Below, one piece after another: positions 16,789-24,767 of a stretch of 37,048 nucleotides of DNA (the stretch's first letter is position 1; each line of letters opens with the position of its first letter). Source of the stretch: JBDRGC01 sp043818215 (GTDB lineage Bacteria > Chloroflexota > Anaerolineae > Anaerolineales > UBA11858); NCBI GenBank assembly GCA_043818215.1, contig JBDRGC010000119.1, forward strand, positions 1 through 37,048. The letters are read 5' to 3'. Made by a program: the position numbers and the translations under genes. Below the pieces are notes generated by a model. That model was not told where the DNA came from, searched no databases, and saw only the letters and a program-made list of their open reading frames with translations.

Positions 16789-18084
16789 TTAGATATAATG
16801 CAACTCGCTCGCCTGCCGTTTCAAATCGGCGCGGAATTCGGGGTGGGTGATGTTGATGAGGGACTGCGCCCGCTGGCGGATGGTTTTGCCGTACAGGTCG
16901 GCGACGCCGTATTCGGTGACTACGTAACGCACGTGGTTGCGGGTGGTCACTACCCCAGCGCCCTGTTTGAGCATGGGCACGATGCGGCTGAACTGCTTTG
17001 CCGTGCTGGGCAAAGCGATGATTGGCACGCCGCCTTTGGAGCGCGAGGCCCCGTAGATGAAATCTAATTGCCCGCCCACGCCGCTGTAAAACTTGGGGCC
17101 GATACTGTCGGCGCAGACCTGACCGGTGAGGTCGATCTCGATAGCCGAGTTGACGGCCACCATGCGCTCATTTTGAGCGATTACAAAGGGGTCGTTGACG
17201 TATTCCGTGCGGTGAAACTCGATCAGTGGATTGTTATGCACCCATTTGTAAAGCCGCTTGGTTCCCAGGACGAACCCGACAGTGATTTTACCCATGTTGA
17301 GCGTTTTACGGGCGTTGGTCAGCACCCCGGCTTCGACCAAATCTATGACGCCATCAGAGAACAGCTCGGTGTGGACACCCAGGTCTTGCTTATCGAACAG
17401 GTATTTCAGCACCGCGTCGGGGATGGCGCCAATGCCCATTTGCATGGTGGCACCATCGGGAATTAATTCTGCAATATAACTGGCAATTGTCTCGACGATT
17501 TCGTCAGGACTATCGCCGCCCATGGTAAGCTCGGGTAGATCGTAATCGACAGGTACGATATAGTCCAGCTTGCTGACGTGGATGAAGGTGTCGCCCAGGG
17601 TGCGAGGCATCTGGTTGTTGACTTCTGCAATGATGATCTTGGCCGATTCGGCTGGACTCTTGCTCAACCCAACCTCAATGCCAAAGCTGCAAAAGCCATG
17701 CTCGTCGGGTGGGGAAAGATGCGTCATGGCTACATCCACTGGCAAGTGTCCCTCTTTGAAAAGCAGAGGAAATTCAGAGAGCAGCACGGGGGTAAAGTCG
17801 GCGCGCCCAGATTGTACGGCCTTGCGGATATTGTGGCTGACGAACATGGTGTTGACCCGCAAATGTCCTTCCATCTCCGGGCCGACATAATCTGCTGATC
17901 CAATAGTAAGCGCCTGACAAATCTCCACGTTTTCCAGTTCCGGGGCGCGATCCACCAACGCAGCCAGCACGGTTTTGGGAACGGAGCAGTTCCCGGTCAG
18001 GAAGATGCGATCTCCTGACGTAATGGCTTGGACGGCTTTCTCGGCTGTAACAACTTTGTTTTTGTATTGTTGGGTCCAGCTCAT
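16789..18084 (-). CDS. Acetyl-CoA hydrolase/transferase family (4-hydroxybutyrate CoA-transferase-like)
   Basis: 431 residues from the ATG at 18084 (MSWTQQYKNK), preceded by AGGAGA at a good distance; a longer in-frame extension has no ribosome site and overlaps ald. It moves CoA between acyl-CoA and a carboxylate such as acetate. Family features: GDRIFLTGNCSVP at the N-terminus, MQMGIGAIPDAVLKYL, HTELFSDGVIDL with the glutamate expected to form the glutamyl-CoA intermediate, and VVTEYGVADLYGKT near the end. It follows ald by 4 bases and its ribosome site lies in the end of ald, so the two are co-translated. Exact acyl partners cannot be read from sequence. Confidence 0.88.
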   Translation of the reverse strand: MSWTQQYKNKVVTAEKAVQAITSGDRIFLTGNCSVPKTVLAALVDRAPELENVEICQALTIGSADYVGPEMEGHLRVNTMFVSHNIRKAVQSGRADFTPVLLSEFPLLFKEGHLPVDVAMTHLSPPDEHGFCSFGIEVGLSKSPAESAKIIIAEVNNQMPRTLGDTFIHVSKLDYIVPVDYDLPELTMGGDSPDEIVETIASYIAELIPDGATMQMGIGAIPDAVLKYLFDKQDLGVHTELFSDGVIDLVEAGVLTNARKTLNMGKITVGFVLGTKRLYKWVHNNPLIEFHRTEYVNDPFVIAQNERMVAVNSAIEIDLTGQVCADSIGPKFYSGVGGQLDFIYGASRSKGGVPIIALPSTAKQFSRIVPMLKQGAGVVTTRNHVRYVVTEYGVADLYGKTIRQRAQSLINITHPEFRADLKRQASELHYI

Positions 18085-18088
18085 GATG

Positions 18089-19183
18089 TTATCTCCTCCC
18101 TTCCAACGATGCTTGCAGAGATGATTGCAGTATCTCGCCCTGATGAGTGTATATGCCACGTTGGAGAGCAGGGCTTTGTTCGAGGGCTTTTTCCAGCCCC
18201 ACTTCGGCGATAAGTTGGATGAAAGGCCAGGAGGCGTTGTTCAGCGCGTGGGTGGCGGTGCGCCCGAGTACGCCGGTCATATTGGGTACACAATAATGAA
18301 TGACGCCTTCTTCGATGTAGGTTGGGTTGCTGTGCGTGGTTGGTCGGCTGGTTTCGATGCAGCCTCCCTGGTCGATCGAGAGGTCGATGATCACGGAGCG
18401 GGGACGCATGGATGCGACCATTTCACGCGATACTATCACAGGAGTTCTTTCGCCAGGAATTAGTACGGCTCCAACAAGAACATCGGCAAAGCGGCAGACT
18501 TTCTCGATATTGAAGGCATGAGAAACCATAGTCACAACCCGCCCCTGGAAATAGTGATCCAATTCGCGGAGACGCTCCAAACTGTGGTCGAACACGTAAA
18601 CTGTGGCGCCTAATCCCATAAAGTTGCGGGCGGCAGCTTGCCCTGCTGTACCACCGCCTAAAATTGCGACCTCCGCGGGGGAAACCCCGGGGACCCCTCC
18701 TAGCAGAATCCCCTTGCCCCCGTAGTTGTTTTGAGTCAGGGTGGCGGCTACCTGGGGAACCATGCGGCCACCCAGTTGGCTGAGCGGGATCAAAACCGGC
18801 AATTCCCCATCGTCATTTTGGATGATCTCGTACCCGATAGCAGTGATACGTTTTCCGAGCAGGGCTGTAGCTTTGTCAGCGCGTCCAGCCGCCAGGTGCA
18901 GGAAGCCCATGATGATCGAGTCCTCCCGCATCCACTCGAATTCTGGGATGGTTGGGCGAGCAACTTTGAGCAGCAGGTCGGCCCGCCCGTAGGCTTCTTC
19001 GCCGCTGTAGACGATCTGCCCTCCGGCTTGTTGGTAATCGTAGTCACTGAATCCGCTGCCCACGCCAGCCTCGTGTTCGATGTAGCAGGTGTGGTCGGAT
19101 TTGGTCAGCAGCCGGACGCCAGCTGGAGTCAAACCGACCCGGTATTCCGAATCGCGGCGTTCTTTGGGGATGCAAATGTTCAT
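18089..19183 (-). CDS. ald: Alanine dehydrogenase
   Basis: 364 residues, near the usual 370. It interconverts L-alanine and pyruvate plus ammonia with NAD. The sequence shows IPKERRDSEYRVGLTPAGV, the substrate lysine in LLLKVARP, the catalytic histidine in GFLHLAAGR, the nucleotide loop LGGGTAGQAAARNFM with D at the end of the next strand, and the aspartate in DLSIDQGG. The segment usually reading NMPGAVPRTST is here NMTGVLGRTAT, a noticeable change near the active-site lid. The start has GAGG six bases ahead. It is first in a two-gene operon with the CoA-transferase, linking alanine turnover to pyruvate and acyl-CoA metabolism. Confidence 0.92.
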   Translation of the reverse strand: MNICIPKERRDSEYRVGLTPAGVRLLTKSDHTCYIEHEAGVGSGFSDYDYQQAGGQIVYSGEEAYGRADLLLKVARPTIPEFEWMREDSIIMGFLHLAAGRADKATALLGKRITAIGYEIIQNDDGELPVLIPLSQLGGRMVPQVAATLTQNNYGGKGILLGGVPGVSPAEVAILGGGTAGQAAARNFMGLGATVYVFDHSLERLRELDHYFQGRVVTMVSHAFNIEKVCRFADVLVGAVLIPGERTPVIVSREMVASMRPRSVIIDLSIDQGGCIETSRPTTHSNPTYIEEGVIHYCVPNMTGVLGRTATHALNNASWPFIQLIAEVGLEKALEQSPALQRGIYTHQGEILQSSLQASLEGRR

Positions 19184-19200
19184 GGGATGCCTCGTGAGTT

Positions 19201-19318
19201 ATTTGGTATGTTGGTAAATTGGTATGTTGGTATATTGGTAGGTTGGTAGGTTGGTAGGTTGGTTGGTAGTTTGGTAGGTTGGTAGGTTGGTGGTTTGGTA
19301 GGTTGGTAGGTTGGTGGC
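19201..19318. repeat. Octamer tandem tract (TTGGTAGG type)
   Basis: About fourteen degenerate copies of an 8-base unit (TTGGTAGG, TTGGTATA, TTGGTAAA) begin 18 bases upstream of the ald start codon. Related units on the opposite strand follow at 19356-19372 and 19484-19535. It carries no gene. Confidence 0.85.
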
Positions 19319-19373
19319 TGCATTAATTCAGCGAATCAACCACTGTCCCACTGTCCCAATATACCAATTTGCG

Positions 19374-19483
19374 TATCCTCTCCATATTGTAGGGCAAAAA
19401 CCATTGTAGTCGGGGTTTCCATACCCCGTGCAAGCGAGATATGGAAATCTCGGCTACATGCTCCCTTACTTTTGGAGAGGATA
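19374..19483. mobile_element. Double-hairpin palindromic element within an octamer tract
   Basis: TATCCTCTCC at 19374-19383 and its exact complement at 19474-19483 enclose two back-to-back small hairpins (CGGGGT/ACCCCG and CGAGAT/ATCTCG). Those hairpins can also pair with each other through TTTCCATA/TATGGAAA. ACCAATTT-type octamer units lie on both sides, so it appears to have been inserted into the tract. Confidence 0.6.
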
Positions 19484-19538
19484 CCAATTTACCGATATAC
19501 CAATATACCAATATACCAGTTACCAATTTACCAATGCA

Positions 19539-20456
19539 CTACTCAACCAATTTTACCAAAATCGCTTTCTGTGCGTGCAAGCGGTTATGAGCCTGCGGGA
19601 ACAACCGGGAGTGCAGGCCATCGGCTACTTCGTCGGTGATCTCTTCGCCCCGGTGAGCTGGCAGACAGTGCATCACGATAACATGGGGTTTGGCTTCTGA
19701 TACCAGCCTATCGTTGACTTGATAAGGCGGGAAAACCTGTTGGCGCTTTTTGCTCTCTTCTTCTTGTCCCATGCTGGTCCAGGTGTCGGTGTAAATCACG
19801 TCGGCGTCTTTGACCGCTTCGTGGGGATCGTGCAGCAGGGAGATAGTGCTGCCGCTCTCGTCAGCGAATTGACGCCCAAGTTCGATTGCATCGGAGCGCA
19901 TATCGTAGCCTTCGGGGTTGGCAATGGTGAAGTTGGCTCCCAGTTTGGCGCATACCTGCATCAGGGAAACAGCCACGTTATTGCCGTCGCCAACGTAAGT
20001 GACGTTCAATCCCTTCAGATTGCCGAACTCTTCCTGGATGGTAAGCGCATCGGCCAGGGCCTGGCAGGGGTGATTGTAATCGCTCAAGCCATTGATCACC
20101 GGGATGTTGGCCCATTCAGCCAGCTCTTCGACGTGCGCGTGGGCGAAGACGCGGGCCATGATTACGTCCACGTAGCCGGAGACGACCCGGGCCACGTCGG
20201 CGACAGATTCGCGCTTGCCCAAACCTATCTCGGCAGGGGAGAGATATAGAGCATCTCCACCCAGGTGGCGCATGGCCATATCGAATGAGACGCGTGTGCG
20301 CAGGCTGGGCTTTTGGAAGATCATCGCCAGGACTTTGTTTTTCAAGATGGGCTTGTTGCCTCCCGCCTTCCACTCGTCTTTGAGTTGTATAGCTAAATCG
20401 AGTAATCCTTGTAATGCGTCAGCAGAATAATCACTAATACTTAGAAAATCTTTCAT
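19539..20456 (-). CDS. argF: Ornithine carbamoyltransferase
   Basis: 305 residues, typical length. It joins carbamoyl phosphate and ornithine to make citrulline. Motifs seen: KPSLRTRVSF (the carbamoyl-phosphate SxRTR loop), VFAHAHVEELA, NGLSDYNHPCQALADAL, YVGDGNNVAVSL, DTWTSMGQE and HCLPAHRGEEIT with the catalytic cysteine. The ATG has AGGAGA eight bases ahead. It stands alone, without other arginine genes nearby. I considered YgeW-type carbamoyltransferases because of the purine-like cluster further on, but the length and the HCLPAHRG and SMG motifs favour a true OTC. Confidence 0.94.
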   Translation of the reverse strand: MKDFLSISDYSADALQGLLDLAIQLKDEWKAGGNKPILKNKVLAMIFQKPSLRTRVSFDMAMRHLGGDALYLSPAEIGLGKRESVADVARVVSGYVDVIMARVFAHAHVEELAEWANIPVINGLSDYNHPCQALADALTIQEEFGNLKGLNVTYVGDGNNVAVSLMQVCAKLGANFTIANPEGYDMRSDAIELGRQFADESGSTISLLHDPHEAVKDADVIYTDTWTSMGQEEESKKRQQVFPPYQVNDRLVSEAKPHVIVMHCLPAHRGEEITDEVADGLHSRLFPQAHNRLHAQKAILVKLVE

Positions 20457-20491
20457 TAGATTGGTCTCCTATGAGTAACTATGTTATTACC

Positions 20492-20497
20492 ATTATA
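20492..20497 (-). promoter_or_regulatory. Possible -10 box for argF
   Basis: On the - strand this reads TATAAT, 36 bases before the argF start codon, in an AT-rich segment. No convincing -35 hexamer stands at the right distance, so the call is tentative. Confidence 0.35.
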
Positions 20498-20668
20498 ATA
20501 TGATGGTGGAAATGCAGCGTATTGGGGATATCACTTGCCAGACGTTTTGGCTCCGACTGCTGCTTGATTAAAATCGAATCTGGTAAATCTCGCCGCGTAC
20601 CAACTTGGCGGAATCAGGGCCGGTTCACGCGGGGGCAAATGGCTTTTATTCGCCCATTGATTGTCTAC

Positions 20669-20968
20669 TCAACCTTCTTTTTTCTCCAACCAACGTTTGA
20701 ATGACCGCTGGCTTTCTCCAGATGCTCTCCCTGGTATTAGATTCTCGGCACTTATATCTTCATCCAGGTCGGGCCAGTGGATACCTTCTCCCCGCCCTAT
20801 CAATCGCCAGTTATTGCGCTCCTTTAAGGTTGCATACAATAACCGCAGGTACCATCCAATAGGCACAGAAACTGTCCGCCCATCTGTCAAATCAACTGTT
20901 ATGGTGTCGTCAGTGACTATTGCCCATTTTGTTTTGGCAAGTTGAATGTCAATCGCTAAAGTACTCAT
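20669..20968 (-). CDS. DUF2442 domain protein
   Basis: A 99-residue protein with the DUF2442 pattern: ITVDLTDGRTVSVPIGWYLRLLYATLKERNNW, then IGRGEGIHWPDLDEDIS and GESQRSFKRWLE. The family is usually found just downstream of a DUF4160 gene and the pair is often treated as toxin-antitoxin-like, without firm biochemistry. Here the upstream partner overlaps this gene by 20 bases but is broken, so this is an orphaned half. The ORF itself looks intact, including the conserved GIHWPDLDEDIS block. Confidence 0.85.
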   Translation of the reverse strand: MSTLAIDIQLAKTKWAIVTDDTITVDLTDGRTVSVPIGWYLRLLYATLKERNNWRLIGRGEGIHWPDLDEDISAENLIPGRASGESQRSFKRWLEKKEG

Positions 20969-21194
20969 ACCATTTATCCAAAAAACGTTCTTGATTCTCT
21001 TCTACGAGTTTCCGAATGCTATTTATTTCCTTCCTGCTGAAACCGCCACTTTATTGCAGCCGAACCGGCTCAAGCCAAAACTTGGCAGTATTTTCGTCCC
21101 TTTCAATATGGACATGGGGTGACTCAGTACGGTCTCCTGAGTAAAAGAAAAAGCGATATGGGCCTGAGATTAATATCGCAGGTGACTTAGGTAG
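20949..21194 (-). pseudogene. DUF4160 gene with a nonsense codon and no start codon
   Basis: Reading the - strand from 21191 gives PKSPAILISGPYRFFFYSGD, then RTESPHVHIERDENTAKFW and LEPVRLQ. A TAA follows at 21051-21053, after which the same frame continues SGGFSRKEINSIRKLVEEN and ends DKWYEYFSD at a TGA (20949-20951). This matches the DUF4160 layout (GPYRFFFYS, HVHVERD, KFWL.PVRL, GFSRKEL). The codon where Met is expected (21192-21194) is CTA, and no ATG, GTG or TTG occurs upstream before a stop. The stop is TAA, so selenocysteine or pyrrolysine recoding does not explain it. The end overlaps the DUF2442 start, as in intact pairs. Confidence 0.8.
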
Positions 21195-21299
21195 CCTATA
21201 TTCGAAAGGATGACGATTTTCAGGAAAATAACAACCATTATTGTATCATGCGATTGAATGTTGGATTATCTCATTACGTCAGGGTAACTACTCAGCCAG

Positions 21300-21391
21300 T
21301 CCCTGCCCCCCAAATTCTGGGGGAAACCCATATTACTCAGCCCAATTTTGGAGAGAACCCATATCGCTCTCCCCAGGATTGGAGGGCAGGG
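21300..21391. repeat. Imperfect inverted repeat with CCCTGCCCCCC ends
   Basis: CCCTGCCCCCCAAATTCTGG near the left is mirrored imperfectly by CCCCAGGATTGGAGGGCAGG at the right. Between them AACCCATAT occurs twice in direct orientation. It is non-coding and lies just past the 3' end of the lipoprotein gene. It looks like another degraded palindromic element. Confidence 0.45.
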
Positions 21392-21417
21392 GGATGCTTT
21401 TGGTACTTCGTCACGCT

Positions 21418-22104
21418 TCATCTTTGTGCCTCTTGCACACATACCAAAAACGCCCGCATGACTCCCTCGGGTTCTGTGTCGGTTAGGGCTAAAATTGGTT
21501 GACGTAAAACGTTTTGCAGGTCGGAGCCTACATTAACTGGGCGTACAGCATCGTTCAGCCAGGATTTCGGCAAATACCCGATGGCACGTTTATCATTGGC
21601 TACGGCCTCCAACATCGCGGCCGGGTCGGGCGCCAGGAATGCGTAGGGGCTGGTCCGCGCATTGAGCACAGCAGCGTCGAATATTTGGCGGAGTTCGCTC
21701 CCCGGTGAGTATGTCCATATTTGGTATGGCGTGGGAGAGGCGGTGTAAATATCGTGGAGTTTGGCAATATCCCAATTGTCGAACTTGGTCTCGGGGTGGG
21801 CGATGATTAGTATTTCTTCCCATCCCAGCAGGGCAGCGGAGCCTGGAATCCCCTCGGGGGGGGCACCAACCCGCAGGATCAAGTCGGCAGCTCCCACTTC
21901 CAGGGATGTTTCTGGCTTTTCTTCGAGGATCAGGGCAATTTCAGGATTCGCCGTTGCGCACTTGTGCAGAATATCATGCCACGGGCGCAGAGTTGGGGTG
22001 ATTGCCACGGTGATGAGTTGCGGTGTTGGGAGGGGAGTCGCCGTAGCGATAGGCGTACAAGCTGTCACGAGAAGCAGCCCCAGGGTCAGCAGGTGGATAC
22101 GCAT
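21418..22104 (-). CDS. Short PstS/PBP-like lipoprotein
   Basis: A 228-residue lipoprotein: MRIHLLTLG, a hydrophobic stretch and the lipobox VTAC with Cys16, then a Thr/Pro-rich spacer. The rest resembles the PstS-like periplasmic-binding superfamily, for example ITVAITPTLRPWHDILHKC, ADLILRVGAPPEG, ILIIAHPETKFDNWDIAKLHDIY, WTYSPGSELRQIF and AVANDKRAIGYLPKSWL. This pattern (serine-rich anion loop replaced by YSPGSELR, then a 'KRAIGY' block) is known in phosphate-binding proteins, but the chain is shorter than the roughly 270 or more residues usual. No pst transporter genes are nearby. The ligand is unknown. Confidence 0.7.
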   Translation of the reverse strand: MRIHLLTLGLLLVTACTPIATATPLPTPQLITVAITPTLRPWHDILHKCATANPEIALILEEKPETSLEVGAADLILRVGAPPEGIPGSAALLGWEEILIIAHPETKFDNWDIAKLHDIYTASPTPYQIWTYSPGSELRQIFDAAVLNARTSPYAFLAPDPAAMLEAVANDKRAIGYLPKSWLNDAVRPVNVGSDLQNVLRQPILALTDTEPEGVMRAFLVCVQEAQR

Positions 22105-22148
22105 AGCCTATCTCGGATTTGTAGTTAACTGCTCAACCCATGTCCAGG

Positions 22149-22250
22149 GCGACTGGAAGTCGCAGCAACAAAATGCGCGAAGTCCACCTTCGTGGAGTGT
22201 TAGCCGACGCAGGTCGGCTTCGTGACCTTCGTTGGTGTAGTTTTCGCGAA
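22149..22250. mobile_element. Decayed palindromic element of the GCGACT...AGTCGC family (family 4)
   Basis: It begins GCGACTGGAAGTCGCAGCAA and contains AGCCGAC/GTCGGCT in the middle. The right end is only partly complementary (GTTGGTGTAGTTTTCGC). The better-preserved relative is at 31777-31882. It fills the gap between the lipoprotein start and the uppP stop. Confidence 0.5.
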
Positions 22251-22297
22251 GCATACTCGACGGGGGGCCAACTGCCGAACCTGAGCAGGCTGAGTAG

Positions 22298-23122
22298 TTA
22301 CGTTTGGATTGCAATGATAAGTAAATTGATAACCGCGAATATCGTGCAGTAAATCGCGAAGATATACAAAGGGCGTTGAGTCAGGAATTTTATTAACCAG
22401 CGGATAGACAGATACCCGACTATTGCGGCGGTGATGAAGCCCGCCAAATAGGTGGGAAGCAGTGTAAAGGCGTGTGGAAGCTGGGCGAGTCTGAGGGTGG
22501 CGATCAGACCGGCTGCCAGCATAATTGGGATGGACATGAGAAACGAGAAGCGCGCTGCCGTTGGCCGATTTAGATCCTTCAACATGCCTCCCGTGATGGT
22601 CGCCCCGGAACGAGAGATGCCGGGAAAGAGCGCCAGAATCTGGAAGCAGCCAATCCACAGAGCATCTTTCCAGGATATATCTTCTGAACTCCGGCTGCGT
22701 TTGCCGGCGCGCTCGGCGATAAGTAGCAGGCCGGCTGTTCCCAAGAGGAATAACGATGTGGCTTTTGGGCTGTCGAAAGCGCGCTCGAAGGTTTCGCTGA
22801 ACACCAATCCTGCCAGACCGGCTGGGATAGTAGCCAGGATTATGTACAACCCCATCTTTGCCTGTGGATCAGCAAAAGGCCGCTTGTGCCGGATACCATG
22901 CCCGGTGGCTCGAAGTATGTCTATCAGATCATTCCAGTAGTATGCAAACACCGCGATCAGAGTGGCTACTTGCACTAGCACATCGAAAACGAAGGCGTCT
23001 TGAGCGGGGATCTCCCAGCCCAGCAGATGAGGCATGAGAACCAGGTGAGCAGAACTGGAGATGGGGAGAAATTCGGTGGCCCCCTGGATGATGCCGAGAA
23101 TGATGGATTGGATTAGGGTCAT
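22298..23122 (-). CDS. uppP: Undecaprenyl-diphosphatase (UppP/BacA)
   Basis: A 274-residue integral membrane enzyme that dephosphorylates undecaprenyl pyrophosphate, recycling the lipid carrier for peptidoglycan and surface glycans. Both family motifs are intact: QGATEFLPISSSAHL near residue 13 and FPGISRSGAT near residue 165. Around eight hydrophobic segments are seen. Length and layout are normal. The start codon lies only a few bases from a heptamer tract, so its 5' leader is made of repeat sequence. It probably serves the glycan genes earlier in the window as well as the cell wall. Confidence 0.95.
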   Translation of the reverse strand: MTLIQSIILGIIQGATEFLPISSSAHLVLMPHLLGWEIPAQDAFVFDVLVQVATLIAVFAYYWNDLIDILRATGHGIRHKRPFADPQAKMGLYIILATIPAGLAGLVFSETFERAFDSPKATSLFLLGTAGLLLIAERAGKRSRSSEDISWKDALWIGCFQILALFPGISRSGATITGGMLKDLNRPTAARFSFLMSIPIMLAAGLIATLRLAQLPHAFTLLPTYLAGFITAAIVGYLSIRWLIKFLTQRPLYIFAIYCTIFAVINLLIIAIQT

Positions 23123-23125
23123 TGG

Positions 23126-23213
23126 GGATTAGAGATTGGAGATTGGAGATTGGAGATTGGAGATTGGAGATTGGGGATTGGAGATTGGAGATTGGAGATT
23201 GGAGATTGGAAAA
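23126..23213. repeat. Heptamer tandem tract (GATTGGA type)
   Basis: About twelve almost perfect copies of a 7-base unit (ATTGGAG), directly before the uppP start on the opposite strand. This is the most homogeneous tract in the window, which suggests recent expansion. Units of the same kind occur in frame inside the xdhD-like gene at 33470-33520. Confidence 0.9.
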
Positions 23214-23296
23214 TCGTGCCAGAGTAGTATACCGCGATTTTATGGTTTTCTTTTGGTTGTGCTGCCACTCGCTGATATGCTGGCTCGCGTTGTCCC

Positions 23297-23330
23297 AGAC
23301 CTTCCAGGTTTCCGAAAACCTGGAAGGTCT
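23297..23330. terminator. Perfect hairpin between uppP and the MFS gene
   Basis: A 15-bp stem (AGACCTTCCAGGTTT and complement) with loop CCGA. It lies 109 bases beyond the MFS stop and may end MFS transcription. The same hairpin type is also common as a dispersed repeat, so the function is uncertain. Confidence 0.5.
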
Positions 23331-23335
23331 TAGAT

Positions 23336-23462
23336 TCGCCGACTCGCTGACTCGCCACCCGCCATCCGCCATCCGCCATCCGCCACTCGCCATCCGCCAC
23401 TCGCCACTCGCCATCCGCCACTCGCCATCCGCTATTCGCTATCCGCCACCCGCCACCCGCCG
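23336..23462. repeat. Heptamer tandem tract (CGCCATC/CGCCACT type) reaching into the MFS gene end
   Basis: About seventeen degenerate heptamers (CGCCATC, CGCCACT, CGCCACC, CGCTATC). The last units code for the final residues VAGGG and the stop of the MFS transporter, so the tract has captured the 3' end of that gene. Confidence 0.85.
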
Positions 23463-24713
23463 AGGTTCATGAACCCACCAGCGCAGCATGATAAGACCGG
23501 CGATGCTGAATGCAAACGATATGAGAAACAACGCCTGATAGCCGGCGGTGTCAGCCAGCCAGCCACCGATCATGGGAGTGAATATTGCAATCGATCCGAC
23601 GATGGTGTTAGTCAGGCCGATATAAGTTGGGCGCACTTCAGGTTTGCTGAACTCGAACATGATCATGATCCCGGAGAGTATGAATCCCGCTGAGCTGATG
23701 CCAATCAGGGCAAAGACGATGTGGAACCAGGCGGGAGCGGGGGCCAGGTACGCCAGCCCGATGCCCAATGCGCCTGCCAGCGTGCTGAGTTCGAGCACCA
23801 GTTTGTGCCCCTTGCGGTCAGCCAGCCAGCCAAATACTAGATTGCTCAACGCCTGACCAATGAGCATACTGACGGTGAAAGCACCGGCCTGACTGTCGGG
23901 TAGCTGCCATTGCTTCACCGCGTAAACCGCTAGAAATCCGATTGACATCCCGCCCATTGTGATAACGATCTGGCTGAACAGGTAGCGCCGGAAGTTCAAG
24001 TCTGTTCGCAGAATGGCCGGCAGTCGCTGCCAGTACTCCCGCTGGGATACCTCAGGTTCCGGGCTGACCTGGGCGGGTTCGCGGGTCATCGCCAGGAAGA
24101 CCCAGGAAACGAGAATGAAGATCGCCGCTGCCGCGAAGCAGATCATATAGCTGTAAGGGAATTCATAAGTGGAGAGTGCCCAGGCCGCGGCGGCAGCACC
24201 CAATACGCCGGTCGCTGTGCCGCTGAAGTTGGTGATGCCGAAGAACTTGCCGCGTGTAGCGAGGGGAAATACCTTGGCGATCATATCTTGCCAGGCAACG
24301 GCGACGGCCCCCGCTCCGATGTTGAACCAGGCGTAAACTATGAAAAAGACGATCAGCGCCAACTCCGGGGAGCTGGTAGCCAGCCAGGCCCCGGGAACCA
24401 GCAGCAGCACAGGTATCCGTTCGCTGAAAAATCCGAAGCGTACCGCGATCACTTTCTTGACTGGCAATCGCTGCACCCAGTTGGCGGTGAAGAGTTGGGG
24501 CAGCAGCCAGCCCGCCGACGCGATGGTCGCCAGCAGTCCGATAGCCAAGGTGCTGTCAGTCAGTCGGCTGACGTACAGCGGCAAGATGGTTCGCCCCGCT
24601 ATAAAGCTGGCCCCAAACCAGAAAAAGGTGCCATCCAGCAGGTTGACGGTAAAATTGTGTTTGTAATTGCGCTCGACTTCTGCCTCGAAGTCGGTTGTTG
24701 ATGATGTCATCAT
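23439..24713 (-). CDS. Major facilitator superfamily transporter
   Basis: 424 residues with about twelve hydrophobic segments in two halves, typical of MFS permeases. The N-terminus is polar (FEAEVERNYKHNFTVN). Loop features include GWLADRKGHKLV between TM8 and TM9, a usual G..DR.GR-like motif, and RPTYIGLTNTIVGSIAIFTP near the C-terminal half. Two ATGs are adjacent at the start (24713 and 24710). The chain ends EPRR-VAGGG, where the last five codons come from a heptamer repeat. The substrate is not predictable. It is transcribed toward uppP but separated from it by tracts and a hairpin. Confidence 0.85.
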   Translation of the reverse strand: MMTSSTTDFEAEVERNYKHNFTVNLLDGTFFWFGASFIAGRTILPLYVSRLTDSTLAIGLLATIASAGWLLPQLFTANWVQRLPVKKVIAVRFGFFSERIPVLLLVPGAWLATSSPELALIVFFIVYAWFNIGAGAVAVAWQDMIAKVFPLATRGKFFGITNFSGTATGVLGAAAAAWALSTYEFPYSYMICFAAAAIFILVSWVFLAMTREPAQVSPEPEVSQREYWQRLPAILRTDLNFRRYLFSQIVITMGGMSIGFLAVYAVKQWQLPDSQAGAFTVSMLIGQALSNLVFGWLADRKGHKLVLELSTLAGALGIGLAYLAPAPAWFHIVFALIGISSAGFILSGIMIMFEFSKPEVRPTYIGLTNTIVGSIAIFTPMIGGWLADTAGYQALFLISFAFSIAGLIMLRWWVHEPRRVAGGG

Positions 24714-24723
24714 TGCTCCGTTT

Positions 24724-24767
24724 GTCAGGGATCAGGGATTAGGGATCAGGAATCAGGAATTAGGAAG
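24724..24767. repeat. Heptamer tandem tract (CAGGGAT/TAGGGAT type)
   Basis: Six degenerate 7-base units (CAGGGAT, TAGGGAT, CAGGAAT, TAGGAAG) directly upstream of the MFS start. The remaining gap to 24976 shows only fragments of ACGCGGAC-type and GCGCAGAG-type dispersed repeats and no convincing gene. Confidence 0.75.

Noticed and set aside
19539..20456. YgeW-type carbamoyltransferase belonging to the purine-like cluster
   Set aside because: Length of 305 residues and the HCLPAHRG, SMG and HPCQ motifs are those of a normal ornithine carbamoyltransferase, and it lies on the other strand far from the cluster.
21051..21053. Recoding of the in-frame stop in the DUF4160 gene
   Set aside because: The codon is TAA, which is not used for selenocysteine or pyrrolysine, and the start codon is also missing.
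23119..23472. Open frames rich in Met-Ala-Asp-Gly-Gly or Leu-Glu-Ile-Gly-Asp-Trp-Arg repeats
   Set aside because: They are translations of heptamer tandem tracts with no ribosome site or homology signal.
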